Shown: positions 34,170 through 46,575, counted from the stretch's first letter. The stretch is 64,000 nucleotides of DNA from Gamarada debralockiae (GCA_002803225.1 NXFV01000750.1:62001-126000); one strand, 5' to 3'. Numbers and translations: made by a program. The notes: generated by a model from the sequence alone, not told the origin.

Positions 34170-34440
34170 TTAGAGTGGTCTTGAGATTATGAGACAGAGT
34201 AGCAGAAGCCAAAACATCGCGAAATTCCATGGAAAGCCAGGCATAGTGACACAAAAACAAAATTTGCGATGTGCAACAAAACTGCGAAGACATAGAAGAC
34301 TGGGGATGATAGTCTTTCGTCGCCTCGTTGTTTCATCTCTTGTAAGGCCATGAGGCAATGTGACATAATTCCAGGTTCGCGATGTGCAACAAAAACTTCG
34401 AGACAGATCAGACAGTGAATGTTTTCAGACAAATGATCCA
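34170..34440. repeat. Imperfect direct repeat, about 112 bp apart
   Basis: TTTGCGATGTGCAACAAAAC (about 34264) and TTCGCGATGTGCAACAAAAA (about 34376) share flanking similarity (GCCAGGCATAGTGACA versus GCCATGAGGCAATGTGACA). This suggests a diverged local duplication in the 3' flank. Confidence 0.5.
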
Positions 34441-34614
34441 TTTTATTGAATACTTTACTCTAAAACGCCTCGTTGAATTATCGTCCATGCACCATGTAAA
34501 TTCTACCAATACATAACTCCATCTTTTGGAGAAGATAAACCCCTTGTAATAGTGCCATGTCGCCTCATCGTTCTCATTCCCCCAACGAGTCCACTGCCAT
34601 TATATTCCCAGCCT

Positions 34615-35366
34615 TCAAGACAGAGTAGGGCTCCCCTTCCTCTCCGTAGCAATCAAGTGCTTCTTCTCCACAAACGCACCCCAGGCCACAGTCGACAGCA
34701 CAATTACCTCTACCGGAATACACATAACCATAAGATACAACGCAGTCTTGCTCTCCTTGCACAACTGCCCCCAGTGTGGCTGCAAATTCATGCTGATATC
34801 CGACCATTGACAGCTCCAGCTCTTGAGGGAGTTGACGGTATTCGAAGCATTGACGCCGTAGAAGAAGGATGTGCCGATCAGGGCTGCGATGAGGCAGATA
34901 GCCGGGGCGGCAAAGGAGACGGTGCTGTGGATGAGAGGGTTGTTTCGGACCTATGATTTGAATCATTAGTGCGTGGTATAGAGTTTGGGGAAGGGAAGGA
35001 GCTTACGGCTGGGACTTTCATGACGACCAGCGAGATGGTGCTGGCGAGGAAGATGATTGCTGAGCAGACGACCAGAGCAATGGTCGGTTGGATGTTGAAT
35101 TCCGCTGGCCATAAATCGAGGAAGAACTCTTCACCGAGATGTGTCTTGTTGTATACAGAGAGGGTATCTGCTGACGTCCCGAGGATCGTGAGTCCAGCTA
35201 GCAGAGCCAAAGTCGTCGCGGCGAAACGAATAGACTCGACCACGCGAGTTGTTCGTTGACTCTTTTGGTATGCATCATCTCGAGTCTCAAACTCCTGGAA
35301 ATCGGATGGAAATTCGGGCTTGACCTCTGGGGCTTCTGCTGCTGGTGATGGAGCTCTTTCCGCCAT
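34615..35366 (-). CDS. Four-TM integral membrane protein, 231 aa
   Basis: Two exons (35366-35007, 34950-34615) join in phase 0. After a Pro/Glu-rich cytosolic N-terminus (1-45) there are four hydrophobic segments: about 46-68, 90-115 (IALVVCSAIIFLASTISLVV), 130-150 (SFAAPAICLIAALIGTSFFY) and 190-215 (LYLMVMCIPVEVIVLSTVAW). The loop between TM3 and TM4 has two Cys (SCQW, LCKE) and an N-glycosylation-type NAS. The layout is tetraspan-like, but no named family is recognised. It could sit in the plasma membrane or an internal membrane. Confidence 0.8.
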
Positions 35367-36325
35367 TATGAATAATTAAGGATATATGTATGATGTGATT
35401 GATGGTAAACAAGAAACAATGAACGAACAGGATCAACCGCTGAAGAATAGAGAAGGTGCGGGGAAACGAAACATACAAGTACTTCTTGTAATTGCGATGA
35501 GATAGACGCCGACATGCAGACATAAATAGGAAATCGAGCTACTGTACTCTGCTGTGGGTCCTGGTGTTAGTCCCTTTCCCAAGTAAGGTTGCGGTACGGT
35601 TGTTAGACGCCTCCTGTCTGATTTATTCCCCTTCTTGCCCTCCAGATAGCGACGCGCTCATGTGCGGACTGGGCCAGTCGGATGCTGTTGTCGCGATGGA
35701 GTTAAGTGAGGTGTGAGCGATTGGAGTTGGCGATCTTCGCTTGGGTGTGACCAGGCGAGATGATTGGATGAGGTTATTTTCGGAGCGCTTGGGTGCATTT
35801 GACACCCCGGCGGCTGATGGACTTTGAAACTTTGAATAGACACTGCTGGTTGCGTGTGGGTGGAAGTATCCAGGTATCTTTCTGCAGTCAGCAGGGGCGT
35901 GCTACATGAGGATATCTTGGGAGAGTTGGAAGGGAGTCATTTTTGTTGTCGGTTGCGTCTGTGATGCTGCTGTGCAGATTTTGGGTTTCAGGGTTGGGAT
36001 GCGACAGTCGAAGGTGATCAGGAGGTTATCTTCATCACTGTCCTTGCAGTAGATCTGTGCAGATGATGGATGCTGGAAGAAGGGATTCCAACCTTTTGTG
36101 GGTGAAGAAAGGAGTTGGGACGAGAAGAGACGGTGCGAAGCCTTAGAAAGGTCAGCAGGTCACGTGACGTGACAATGCATCCGCCCTCTTTTGTTGGACA
36201 GTATGAGGCAGTGCTGAAATTTGGACCGTTGTCTTGGGCGTGGGTCGGGAGGTGAGTGGCTAATGGGTATCTTTTGCCTTAGCGCGTCGTTTCCCCATAA
36301 TCTCTCACATCTCCTCCACATAAAT
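35367..36325. other. Intergenic
   Basis: No supported gene. The 5' flank of the tetraspan gene and a GC-mixed spacer with no recognised repeat. Confidence 0.4.
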
Positions 36326-36568
36326 CTAGTCTAGCATCTTGTCAAGCCTCCTATATGCGTCATTCTCCCTAAAAGGCTCTTGAAATTCGTCCAAATATAT
36401 CTCGCTCATGCCCGTTATGCCTACGGGATCTGCTGCCTCCTAATGTAGTGCATTCTCTATTCTATCCTGCTGTCTGCTCAAAGACTCTGCTTTCCAATAA
36501 TTGCGCTCCTGCTCGAGTTTCGCCATTTTCTCCTCTAGGTCGCCAAATCGCTCTGCTGGATCGGCCAT
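36326..36568 (-). pseudogene. Short coiled-coil ORF relic with in-frame TAG codons
   Basis: From ATG 36568 the frame reads a heptad-rich helix (ERFGDLEEKMAKLEQERNYW), then TAG at 36442-36440. It continues with plausible coding sequence (EAADPVGITGMSEIYLDEF, then FRENDAYRRLDKML) to a second TAG at 36328-36326. The size and Asp/Glu/Lys-rich coil are reminiscent of gag-like pieces of fungal retroelements, but this is uncertain. The next relic starts about 20 bp away on the other strand. Confidence 0.4.
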
Positions 36569-36586
36569 AACTTGGTATTCATATTA

Positions 36587-37896
36587 AGCGCATCAATGTC
36601 CTCGGTTCCTTAGAGGAGACGCTCTGGGTCCCGGACACTCATAAATTTGAAGGACGTGTATTGAAAAACCTCGCGACTCGAGGCGTGGACTTGCAATCGG
36701 TACGATGAATGGATGGCACAACTCCCAATATTGGTTGTACGAACTACGAGAAGGATGTCCCGACGCCTTTCTCATTTTATTACTCTCGTATTGTACCAAT
36801 CTGCAATCATTGTCACTCGGCTGGGGTCTGGAGTTGATGAGTATGCCCGAGCCATGGCAACCAGCTGCTCTCTTACGAGCAATATCAGATCAGACCACTC
36901 TCAAGTTTGTGGAGTATAGGCTGCACCCCTTCAGAGATTCCCATCTTCCATGGACGTCGATCAGAATAAGCTCGTTATTTCGCCTCCCAGCACTTCGGAC
37001 CTTGAGAATTCAGGTATGTGTTTCTTAAACCAATTGTTCCCACATTCTCAGTGATTCTGGCCGGATTCATGAGTTCCGCTCCCTATTTCTAGTCTATAAG
37101 GGGTGTCTTTGGAGTTTGAAACTCTTGACACCCGCTTAGTTCTAATCTTTCACCTCAATTGAACGATTACTGGTTCTGAGGGTTCCACAGTTCACTGAAA
37201 AGGTAGTGGTACCGACCACTTTGAAGATTTTCAAGCCCCCAATATCACCACGCTGGAACTTCATGACAGCTACCTGAAGGAGGAATCAGTTGATCGCTTA
37301 ATTTCCTGCACTCCTAATCTGACGTCGCTTCGAGTCGATCTGACACGAGATGCCGGCCCTTTTGAGGGATTTGTTGATAGTTTTCTGGACTGTTCTAAAC
37401 TCGCTGCTAGCATATCAAAGCTTGGTGTCGCGGAAGATGGTACTAAAGTTGAATCCCATCCAAACCGACTGGAGAACCTCGCTATATCAATCAAGTTTTT
37501 CATGACTGCGGCAGCTCAGTCAGGAGGCGGTGGAGCATGGGAAGACGGTCGTGACGGAAATGAAGGATGGGTACACAATTTTGGGATCCGAGGATCTTTG
37601 GGAGGCTTCAAATCGTTTGCCTCTCTCAAGACTCTGAAAATTGCCCCTGTTCTTCTTTTGGTTGGCACACGAAGGGTGCAAGGCCTTTGAGAGAGCTCAT
37701 TCCCAGCTCCTTGCAAAAGCTCATTCTGCTGTGTGATTTGGGGAATTGGCAAGATTATGAATGGGATGTTGGCCAGCTCTCGGTTGCATTTTTCAAATAT
37801 TTGGAGGAAGGAAAGCCTGGGGAACTGAGAGATGTGGTTTTGAGGTGGATGGAATATGATTTTGTGGATTACCACGAGGAAAGACTCGCGCTGTAG
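36587..37896 (+). pseudogene. F-box/LRR-type protein relic
   Basis: Leucine-rich-repeat-like segments occur in order but in different frames: SLEETLWVPDTHKFEGRVLK, CTNLQSLSLGWGLEL, LFRLPALRTLRIQ, ITTLELHDSYLKEESVDRLI, CTPNLTSLRVDLTRDAG, FKSFASLKTLKIAP, then LRELIPSSLQKLILLCDLG to a stop at 37894-37896. This is the pattern of fungal F-box proteins with degenerate LRRs. Breaks include a frame change at the TGA near 36704, an unresolved region at 37013-37200 that may be part intron, and a one-base slip near 37665. The F-box itself is not seen. The gene is called decayed. Confidence 0.55.
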
Positions 37897-38613
37897 GAGA
37901 GGCGTCGTGGGGCTGGAATTCGGATGGTAGTTGAGCAAGTACGGCGGTTTCCTGGGGAGTGAGTGCGGTAGTCGTGGTCGGCACTCACATCCCCAACAAA
38001 GCCGTAAAACTGAGTATTGGTTCATAAAATTCCAATGTGAAGTAAATTGAAAGTGAATGCTTCCCTCGTCCACTTGTCGGCTCTCGGATTCACTGCCCCG
38101 CCCTTCGCAGCCCCCAATAAGCGAGTGCAAACACAGAAGCAATTGATATAATAAATGACGAAGTTTTGAAATTAGAGAGCATAAGTTTACTCAGAATCTG
38201 CGCTGTAACCGACCTTCAATTTGGGTCTTTAAACTATCAATTTCCACCTGATTGTTAGATAAGAACGCCAAGCTACCACTGACATTCTTTGTGGTTTTGT
38301 ATTTTTGATTTTCAGTATTTCCTACTTAGGTTCTGCCGCAGGCCGAAACTCAGGAGGCAAGCGAGTCCTACCACGTGATAACGGACCGACTTTGGTAGAT
38401 TTTTCAATATACTCATGGATGTCGATTCAACCAACAAGATGTGCCGAATCGTATAATTTCAAGCCTCAAATATGAATGAACGAATTGGCTGATTGGGAAG
38501 CCGCAGTGCGATATGCAGGATGCTCACGTGAGATTCTCGGCAAGCGCGTTGGCCTTGGTATAAGAACATCCCTTCGCTTCTCTTCATTCCTCATTGTAAT
38601 CGCAACAACGATA
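37897..38613. other. Intergenic
   Basis: No supported gene. The 5' flank of the polytopic membrane protein gene includes a TATAA-like stretch around 38555. Confidence 0.4.
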
Positions 38614-40251
38614 ATGGATTCCAACGTTAAGAAAAGAAAGGTAAGGAGAAATTCCTTGCGCGTGATTTTCAATAATGACATGTGTTTCTTTCGCCAACGC
38701 GTTTTCTTCCCCTTGATTAGTGATTGCTTTCTACATCGTCATCAGGCTTCAAGTTTCGTCGCCATTTCCATATACTATCCTGAGCCTCATTTTATGACGA
38801 AACTTTTTGCACCATAAGTCTCTTAGTATGTTCGACCAACATTTGAAAAGAATACTGGCTTACACGTGTCACAGAGCGTCGTCTCGACATCAAAATCCGA
38901 TGGCAAGCCAAAACCAGCACCATCAGCAACAAATGACAGCCCAGCACCATGGTATCAACCCTCACTTCGAACAATTGTTTTAATACTACTTCCACTGTTT
39001 TCCACCGCCGGAGCATACGGCACCTGGATCCTAGCCGGCGCCAATGGAAGCGTAGCAACGCTGGAGGCATTGGCGAAACAAGACGCTCCCTTCTTGCCTG
39101 GAACGACTGATCTTCTTTTGAGGACTTATACTGGCATCACTCTAATTGATAAGCAGCTGGCTGCTTTGGTGACGTTCTTTGCTCCAGCTTTGGACTCTAA
39201 GAATGGTGCTTTGGTCTTGTTCAGTGTTTTTGGATTGGGGCAGTTTGGTGCGGCTTGGATGTTGATGATGATGGAGAGCATGAGGATGGGCAACAAGGGA
39301 AAGATCGTGAGCTTGTAAGTACGCCTAGAGTGTCAAAACAATTCAGCAAATGCTAATGTGCTCAGCGTTGGCACAGTTGGGTTTATTTTGCAGAATATTA
39401 CCTTCACAGTCACGGTCCCATTATGGTTGTTCCTGCACATCCTCACATCACCAGTCGCGAAGCCTTTCCCTGGAAGTCATGCCAACAGCGTTCTTCTTGT
39501 CTCAACCCTCGACCTGAAGATCCTTCCTCTCGCAGTCATTCTAGGATACGTTATCCCATCTGTTCTGATGGCACTGCCCTCGCCATCGATCACGCCTCCA
39601 TTTGAACATCAAAGATACATTGCTCTTTGGCAGCCATTCCCTGTTTGGTGCGTTGCCATACACATGTCAATCCGATATCTCTGCAAAATTGTGGCCGGCA
39701 CTGCCTCAGATAAGGATACCAACAAGGGACCGCAAGCCGCCCTCGGGACCTCCTATCTCAACTCCGCAAAGAACGTCTACAGATTCATCATCGCTTTCTG
39801 CCTAACAACCCACCTTCCCCCACTCCTCCTCGCCCTCCTCCCACCCACCATCTTCCCATCCACAGCCACCCATCTCCAATCCCTCTCCGCCTACTCGTTC
39901 TCCCAAGTCTTCATCCCTTATTTCCCAACACTCACCCACCAAGTACCTAGCTTCGCTGCCGGCGTCCACACTTTCTTACAATGGGACATGTATATCGGAG
40001 GCACCGCCATGCTTCTCTGGGGGGTTTTGCTTCTTTGGAATGCGACCGCGGAGAAGATGGCTGTGGGTCCAAATACTCGTTTGCCGAGTTATGAAGAGCT
40101 GGAGGGAAGGAGAGGTGATGGGATGACGTGGGGGAAGATTTTAGGGAAGGTTGGGCTTTGGATGATGCTTGCAGGGCCGAGTGGTGCACTGGTGGTGTTG
40201 CTTTGGGAGAGGGATACGATAGCTAGGCAGAAGACTAAGCAGGGGATTTGA
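38614..40251 (+). CDS. Polytopic membrane protein, 450 aa
   Basis: Three exons (38614-38640, 38875-39314, 39366-40251) join in frame. The tiny first exon (MDSNVKKRK) is chosen because the long frame has no upstream ATG and phases match across a 234-nt intron. About eight to nine hydrophobic segments are visible, for example TIVLILLPLFSTAGAY, LVTFFAPALDS, VGFILQNITFTVTVPLWLFL, ILPLAVILGYVIPSVLMAL and VGLWMMLAGPSGALVVLLW. Motifs such as PGTTDLLLRTYTGITLIDKQ recall a fungal membrane-protein family, some members of which sit in terpenoid clusters, but that is from memory. No biosynthetic neighbours are present here. Function unknown. Confidence 0.8.
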
Positions 40252-40856
40252 AAGGGTGAAGGGGTAGGGAAGGGAGCGGGGAGGAATCAGTGGATGAATG
40301 AAAGATGTGGTAATGGAGATCTTGGGAATATCTTGAAAAGCCGTCGTCTAGGCTGATATGTTTTACTTCTTGCTTTTCAATGAGCTGGCCGAAAGTCATG
40401 TAAGGAAGTTGTAAGGTATGGAAGAGATTTAGTGCGTGGAAGAGAGAGCGAGGATTTTCAGGGACGGGGAGGCATGATTGTGGGATCGGATATTTGAAAA
40501 GGCCTCCAAAATATTGATATCTGATCTTCCTTGATCCTTATCAAGAGACGTCGAAAATGGGTGATGTGGGATTTTGTTCTGGGACTTCATAGATTTAGAA
40601 ATTTGATCTTCACGCATAAGATCCGCACAGGGGATCGCAGTGGCCCCTTGCACCCCCGAAGAGGCTAGCCTGCAGCTGCATCTTTGATATCCCTGAATTC
40701 GTGAACCGCGATCCATTTTGAAGCTCCCCCACGTTGGTTCCCATCAACAACAGGCAGAATGAAAGCTCTTATTTTTTCAATTGATTTCCTAGAGCTGAAG
40801 AAAGATACAGATCCGGGATGATTGGACGTTAACTTTGGCATCTATTCTATCTGAGG
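40252..40856. other. Intergenic
   Basis: No gene signal seen. Confidence 0.4.
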
Positions 40857-41465
40857 ATGCGAGTATCTCGGCTCTCCGCCAACATGCCGAAATTCGTCGA
40901 AGACAAACGTTCAAACGGACGCTTGCGAAATGGACCATCTCCGACCGTTGAACCCAAGAACCATCTATCGAAGCCTTCTGAGAGGAGGTGGAGCCGTACA
41001 AAAGGGATTGATATCGAGGTTCTAGCTTCGTCCGAACATACCGTACGCTTCGTCCCTCTTGTGGCGCCAGACCAACGAAGCCATTACTCCTCCGCCGTTT
41101 CGCGATCAGCCTCCCCTCACGGAGCTAAGCTAGATACCGGAAAATATCTTGCACTTGTGCCTGCATGGGACCTAGCTACGGGAATTTTAAGGGGAGCTTC
41201 TTTCCTTTTTGCGTTTGATCCACTTGGCCGTGGCTTCCAAATTCAATGGGTGTGGCCCAAGGATATCACCCCCAATTTCGAGCTCCCAAGTTGTACTTAT
41301 TCATGCAGCTTGCACGTTTACAGCTCGATCCAATTATTCAATTGCTGTCTTCTTTGTTTCCATTGCCACGAATTTAACAAACATCTTGCAATAGCAAACT
41401 CATTACTTTCAGACAGCTCTTCCACCCGTCCTCATCGCGCCCGCGATATTGAGCTTGAGCTTTGA
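40857..41465 (+). CDS. Doubtful hypothetical ORF, 202 codons
   Basis: An ATG-led open frame with no recognised family. The first half (MRVSRLSANMPKFVED onward) is basic. The second half is rich in Cys, His and Ser and runs into what should be the leader of the next gene. About one open frame of this length is expected by chance in a window this size, so it is listed only for completeness. Confidence 0.25.
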   Translation: MRVSRLSANMPKFVEDKRSNGRLRNGPSPTVEPKNHLSKPSERRWSRTKGIDIEVLASSEHTVRFVPLVAPDQRSHYSSAVSRSASPHGAKLDTGKYLALVPAWDLATGILRGASFLFAFDPLGRGFQIQWVWPKDITPNFELPSCTYSCSLHVYSSIQLFNCCLLCFHCHEFNKHLAIANSLLSDSSSTRPHRARDIELEL

Positions 41466-41582
41466 GCGCATCAATCTTGGACAAATTGTCTTATTGAATT
41501 GCGACACTCGAATTTACCTCCCGTTACCTCTGCCGTCGAAATTTCCAACCTCGCACAAGCCAGCCACGTTGTACGACTTGCA

Positions 41583-42650
41583 ATGCGCAGCACGACAACC
41601 CGATCCATCGAGGCGACATCTCCAGGCTACGAATCCGCAGAAGAAATCCAACTGAAGCCACACAAGGCGAAGGTGGTCATTCAGAGACGGTCATTCAAAG
41701 ATCTGGTGTCGCAGAATCATTTGCCACCGTCACCAGCAGGTAGCGATTCGGCCGACGACCAGATGCCTGCTGTTTCGGCGCTCGTCATGGAGCAGCGACG
41801 TATCACAAGAGATATTGCTCGAGGGTCGCCGGGTGACCAGGTCATATTCTCAGATACTAAGTCACCGGAGCAGAGGCAGCTGGCTAGGCAGAGGAGTCAG
41901 TATTATGAGGATGCGTTCGCGTATCGAGAGCTTTTGTCGTCAGCGAGGGAGAGGATATCTAGGGAATCTATGATTATGGCAGATGTTAGGACCAATGTCA
42001 TTGTAAGACGACCTTTTCCCTCATGATGGAAATATGCTGACAAGTCGCAGATTCAAGACGAATACACCTTTATCACCGATCTATCCTACACTCTCTCGAC
42101 GCGCTACCAACGACCCGAATCCTGCATACTCGTCACAGTCTCCCACTCAGCATGCCTGCTATTCGGCGGCTCCTTCGATCCCGCATACACAATGACCATA
42201 ACGGCCCTTCAATCCCAATTACAACCAGTCACAAACAAGCGGAATGCTACACTTCTACAAAAGGCTATGGAAGAGGCATTAGGGGTTGTCCCTGAGCGAG
42301 GTCTGGTCAGATTCATGCCCATCGCTGAAGAGAACCTGGCTACGAACGGCAAGACGGTAGCTGGCGAAATCGAAGATTGGGGGAAGGAAACTTTGGAAGA
42401 CGCGTCTAGCGTCAGGAGAACCCTTTCGCGCGGCAAGAAGAGACAAAGCACCAAATCGTTGCGCAATATGAAGATCAGCAGCCCGCTACCTACGCACGAC
42501 GAGCAGATGACTCCGCCGGTCAGCGCGCAAGGCCCTCCGTCCATGCCGGCGATGCCCACGGAGAAAAGTACGCTCGATCGGAAGGCTGAGAAGGTGCAGA
42601 AAATGAATAGGAGGAAGAGCTTCATTGCTTCGATGTTTGGCAAGGGATGA
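41583..42650 (+). CDS. MIF-like (tautomerase superfamily) domain protein with long tails, 339 aa
   Basis: Two exons (41583-42002, 42051-42650) join in phase 0 at residue 140. Residues about 130-250 match the macrophage migration inhibitory factor fold: DVRTNVI, SCILVTVSHSACLLFGGSFD, AYTMTITALQSQLQP, then ERGLVRFMPIAEENLATNG. The family enzymes use a free N-terminal Pro as catalytic base. Here the domain follows about 130 disordered, basic residues, and the aligned position is not Pro, so tautomerase activity is unlikely. The C-terminus is Lys/Arg/Ser-rich (RRTLSRGKKRQSTKS, MNRRKSFIASMFGKG). The intron falls inside the domain. The first ATG in the frame, at 41583, is used as start. Role unknown. 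Confidence 0.8.
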
Positions 42651-44640
42651 GACCGGTAGACGGCTTGGATGATCACACCCCTTGGCAACAGAAAGTTTAT
42701 GATTAAGATTGGATGGGTATTACAGCCTGCATTTAGGTCTGGCTACGTGCAGAGCGCGGAGTTAAGGAGGGAACGTTCTTCGACCAGAGCTGGGATGCTG
42801 GCATCTTTGATGCATAGGGTATTGCATTACTAAATTTTCAGACAGGAAATAAAACTTATTAGAGATGATCAACTGACTCAACTCACTGAACTTCAAGTAC
42901 AACACGAAATCCTTCACGCGCATGGATCCAGTCTCAAACATTAAGATGATTGTGCTACGACACTAAGATGAGCGATATGTCCTGCATGATGCACAAAGGA
43001 TCTGGCACTGTAACCTAGCAGCGGATCATTTTCTGGATGCTGATGTCCGTCCGCCTTTCATCCGAGTGCATAATCTACACTTTCGTCTGATCTTGTGACG
43101 CTCTAAGACGCTATCAAAGAGATCTTTGGGCCTCTGAAGACTTCACTGGAGGGCTGATTAGGGAAGAAGCCTGAGTCCTCTAAGCTTTGACAGCTTGAGC
43201 ATGGTCTCTGTCGTCTGATTGATACCCTTTGACAGGCACCACTGCACAACGATCATTGAACACTTTTCGATAAGCTTTGAATCTAGATTAAATAGTCCGA
43301 GCCTTGTCGATGAAACTCGCTACTAGAGAAAAGGGGCCAAATTCCAACGATGAACCCCCAAAATTAGGTGCAGACAGGGCATGTCGCTTATCTTTCAACG
43401 ACCATCACCTCCCCGCAAATTTTTGCGGGGAGCTGATGCAAGGCCAAATTAATTGAACCAAACATCTTCTCCATCCTAAATCGTCGAAGGTTGTCAATCC
43501 ATCACCACAAAGGTCCCAGGCAATAGTTTTCGCCTTCCAGCATTCTTCTGGGAGCTCCTGGACCTGCAGATGGTGCGCGGTGGCTTGGTAGCAAGCTTCT
43601 AATCTTCCGTCGAATGTTCGTAAGTGACCCGTCACCCCAGCCACTCCAGCCACTCAAAGCTTCAAACGATCCAAAGAATGCCATTGAAGCATACGAGAGA
43701 TGACACTGACGATTCGTTCAGGGGACGCTTCAGGTAGATATCGAGGAAAGCAGGCAAGCGCAAATACGAGGCTTCCCCAGAAAACAAAGCCACTTAGCAT
43801 TCCAACCTTGGGCCGTACGGAGACAGACACTATGGAGGTATGAAATCATTTACTTATTCATTTCGAAGCTTTCTCCCCTTTCATTTGTGGCTTCTACCAC
43901 CTGGTCTCCTGTTGGTCGACGAGCATCGTATTCTTTGGCGGCATTCCAGCAATCTGGATCCATACCAGCCAGAGTTCCACCACAGCATTTGGGAATGAAC
44001 ATCTGACGTCGACGTCTACAACTCCCTTCCTTTGGCTTCTAGAAGAAAAAGTCCGTCAAACCAGCCACACTAGAGGCATTCTGCTCTGTCTCCTCCCTCG
44101 GCGCATTGGCTCCACGATTGCGTAGCCACTATCTAATTTGAGTTTTGAATCACGCTTTGCCGGAGGAGACGGAAACCCTTGTGTCTGTCCGACGCTGAGT
44201 CACAATCCCCAGCGTCAGCGCATAAGTACCGTTGTTTGCTGGCTGCATTAAGGCCAGATGGGTGCGCCATCTGACATCTGATGAGTATCAGATGAAAACA
44301 AGATTCTGCATCATCTGAAAGTGCCGTGCTGCGAGGCGCCGTCGCTACCCGATATTCGAGATTCATGTACCCGCTACCGAGTCCTCAGGATCGGTCGTCA
44401 ACCGCGACTTGATGGAGCGCCGGCGAGCGTTGCGCAAACGGAAACGGATGAGAATATTTGTATCTCTTGAGAGCGAGGGAATGGTGTGGAGGAGGGTTGT
44501 GTCTGTGTCGTTGTGGTTGTGTTGCCGTCACTGAATTCCTCACCCCCGTGTGGTCTGATATTTCACGTTTGTTACGCATAGTTGCGCTGATATTACGCCG
44601 CTCTTGTCCTGCATTTCATCGCTCTTCGTTTACATGCAAG
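42651..44640. other. Intergenic, about 2 kb
   Basis: No supported gene. Two overlapping minus-strand frames at 43405-43684 have no family signal. The last 200 nt are the leader and promoter of the Gtr2-like gene. Confidence 0.4.
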
Positions 44641-45921
44641 ATGCCTCTGCTTTATACGGGTCGGAGGAGGACCAAATTGGATCGCAAATATAATGGTCCT
44701 CCTCGTCAAGGACCTGTCCGTCATATCAGTCCAGCTCAGCTGAATCTTGAACGTGTCTATGAACAGAATCGCCTCAATGTCCAGAAGAAAGATGCAGCCA
44801 AGGTTCCTGAACCGGCGCCAGGTCCTGCTGCGAAGGGAAAGCCGAGATTGTTGTTGATGGGTCAACGAAGGTCAGTATCACAGCCTGATCATCTGAAGCT
44901 GTACTGACAAGAAGTAGAAGCGGAAAGTCATCAATCTCGAGTGTGGTCTTCCATAAGATGCCACCAAATGAGACCCTGTTCCTTGAATCAACAGCAAGGA
45001 TCCAGAAGGATTCTATGCAGTGAGTTCTATCTGACCCATCACTTCTTATAAACGCTCACATTCCTCAGCTCCTTCATGGACTTCCAAGTCTGGGACTTTC
45101 CCGGCCAAGTCGACTTCCTAGACCCCTCGTTCGATCTAGATGGCATCTTCGGCGAAATAGGGGCCCTAATCTGGGTCATCGACGCCCAAGATGAATACCT
45201 CGAAGCCATCAACCGCCTCAACAGCACAATCCTGAACCTCCAACCCACCTATCCAAACATCAACATTGAAGTCTTCATCCACAAAGTGGACGGCCTCTCC
45301 GACGACTATAAGCTAGATATCCAACGCGACATCATGCAGCGAATCCAGGATGAGCTCTCAGACCACGGCGTCGAAAATGCGCCAATCAACTTCCACCTAA
45401 CCTCCATCTACAACCACTCCATCTTCGAAGCCTTCTCCAAAGTAATCCAAAAACTGATCCCCCACCTACCCACCCTCGAAGCCCTCCTCAACGATCTCTG
45501 CCGCAGCTGCCGTTTCGAAAAAGCCTACCTTTTCGACGTCCTCTCCAAGATCTACGTCGCAACCGACTCATCCCCCGTCGACATGCCCTCCTACGAGATC
45601 TGCAGCGACTACATTGACGTCATCGTTGACGTCTCAGAAATCTATGGATGGGGCAGAGCAGAGGAGTATATTGAGCAGCTAGAAGGGGAGCCCTGGAATA
45701 AGAAACTGGAGGATCAGGTTGCGTGTAAGGATGCGGAGAGCGCGATTGTGTTGACGGATATGAAGCGCCCGATCATGTTGCGGGAGGTTAACAAGTATTT
45801 GGCGCTGGTGGCGATTATGAGGGAGGGGAGTTTTGAGAAAATGCCGCTTGTTACGATGAATGTTGAGACGGTTGTGGGTGGGTTGACGGAGGTTTTTGAG
45901 ATTACGAAGCAGAGGAAGTGA
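44641..45921 (+). CDS. Rag GTPase Gtr2/RagC-type, 394 aa
   Basis: A vacuolar/lysosomal small GTPase that pairs with Gtr1/RagA to signal amino-acid supply to TORC1. Three exons (44641-44870, 44918-45019, 45069-45921) join in frame. The G1 loop GQRRSGKSS (about 74-82) is split by the first intron; WDFPGQ (G3) and the G4-like HKVD follow. The C-terminal roadblock-like half carries [16 protein letters not shown] and [16 protein letters not shown], both typical of Gtr2/RagC. The N-terminal extension of about 65 residues is basic and Pro-rich. The gene is intact and is expected to be single-copy and conserved. Confidence 0.93.
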
Positions 45922-46575
45922 GGGATAGAGTGAGTAAGATAGGAGGGAGTGGGAATGGATATGAGGTGGGTTGTGCATGGGATGGGGAGTGTCAATGGAG
46001 GTGTGAAGGGTATACCATTGGCGTTCGAGGCTTCACTCGATTGAACAGATAGCTTCGACTGAACAAACGTAGGGACGAGATACAGGACTGTCTCATATCA
46101 AAATGGCTGTTCTCTTTCAACGATTCTGGTTTGGCGATTCCAACTACGAGCATCATGCCAAGTGGCAACCACCCCCGAATCCAGGAATCTCGAGTCGATT
46201 TCTCCGCTGTTTAATTCACTCCTCTCAATACACGTGCCAAGTTAGAAGTGTATTCATCGGTTCATACAACCCTTAATCTCCATGGCCCCTGCAACCACGG
46301 CATTGACTTTGACGTCCCTCACTCCGATTTCGAGATTACGAATTGCGATATTTCATTGCAGTTGTGAAAGGTTCAAATCAAAAAATGGGGTTCTCTGTCG
46401 TTGCTGTTGTTTCTATCGTCGTTGATGCCTCTATCATTATTGTTGCCATTCATTCTCAATAGCAAATCTCAGATCACTAGCCTCGAGACTTCATACTGGG
46501 AAACTGATGGACAACTTAGATTTCTCATTAATCTTCCCGTTCTATACTGTTTTCAAACCCAGCCTCCCCCCAATC
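45922..46575. other. Convergent intergenic region
   Basis: Lies between the 3' ends of the Gtr2-like gene and the second HET relic. No gene seen. Confidence 0.4.

Noticed and set aside
9940..35366. Possible secondary-metabolite gene cluster around the P450
   Set aside because: No polyketide synthase, peptide synthetase or terpene synthase motif in the window; neighbours are chromatin, respiration and signalling genes.
43405..43684. Two overlapping minus-strand frames of 60-82 codons
   Set aside because: No family signal in either frame and no consistent splice model.
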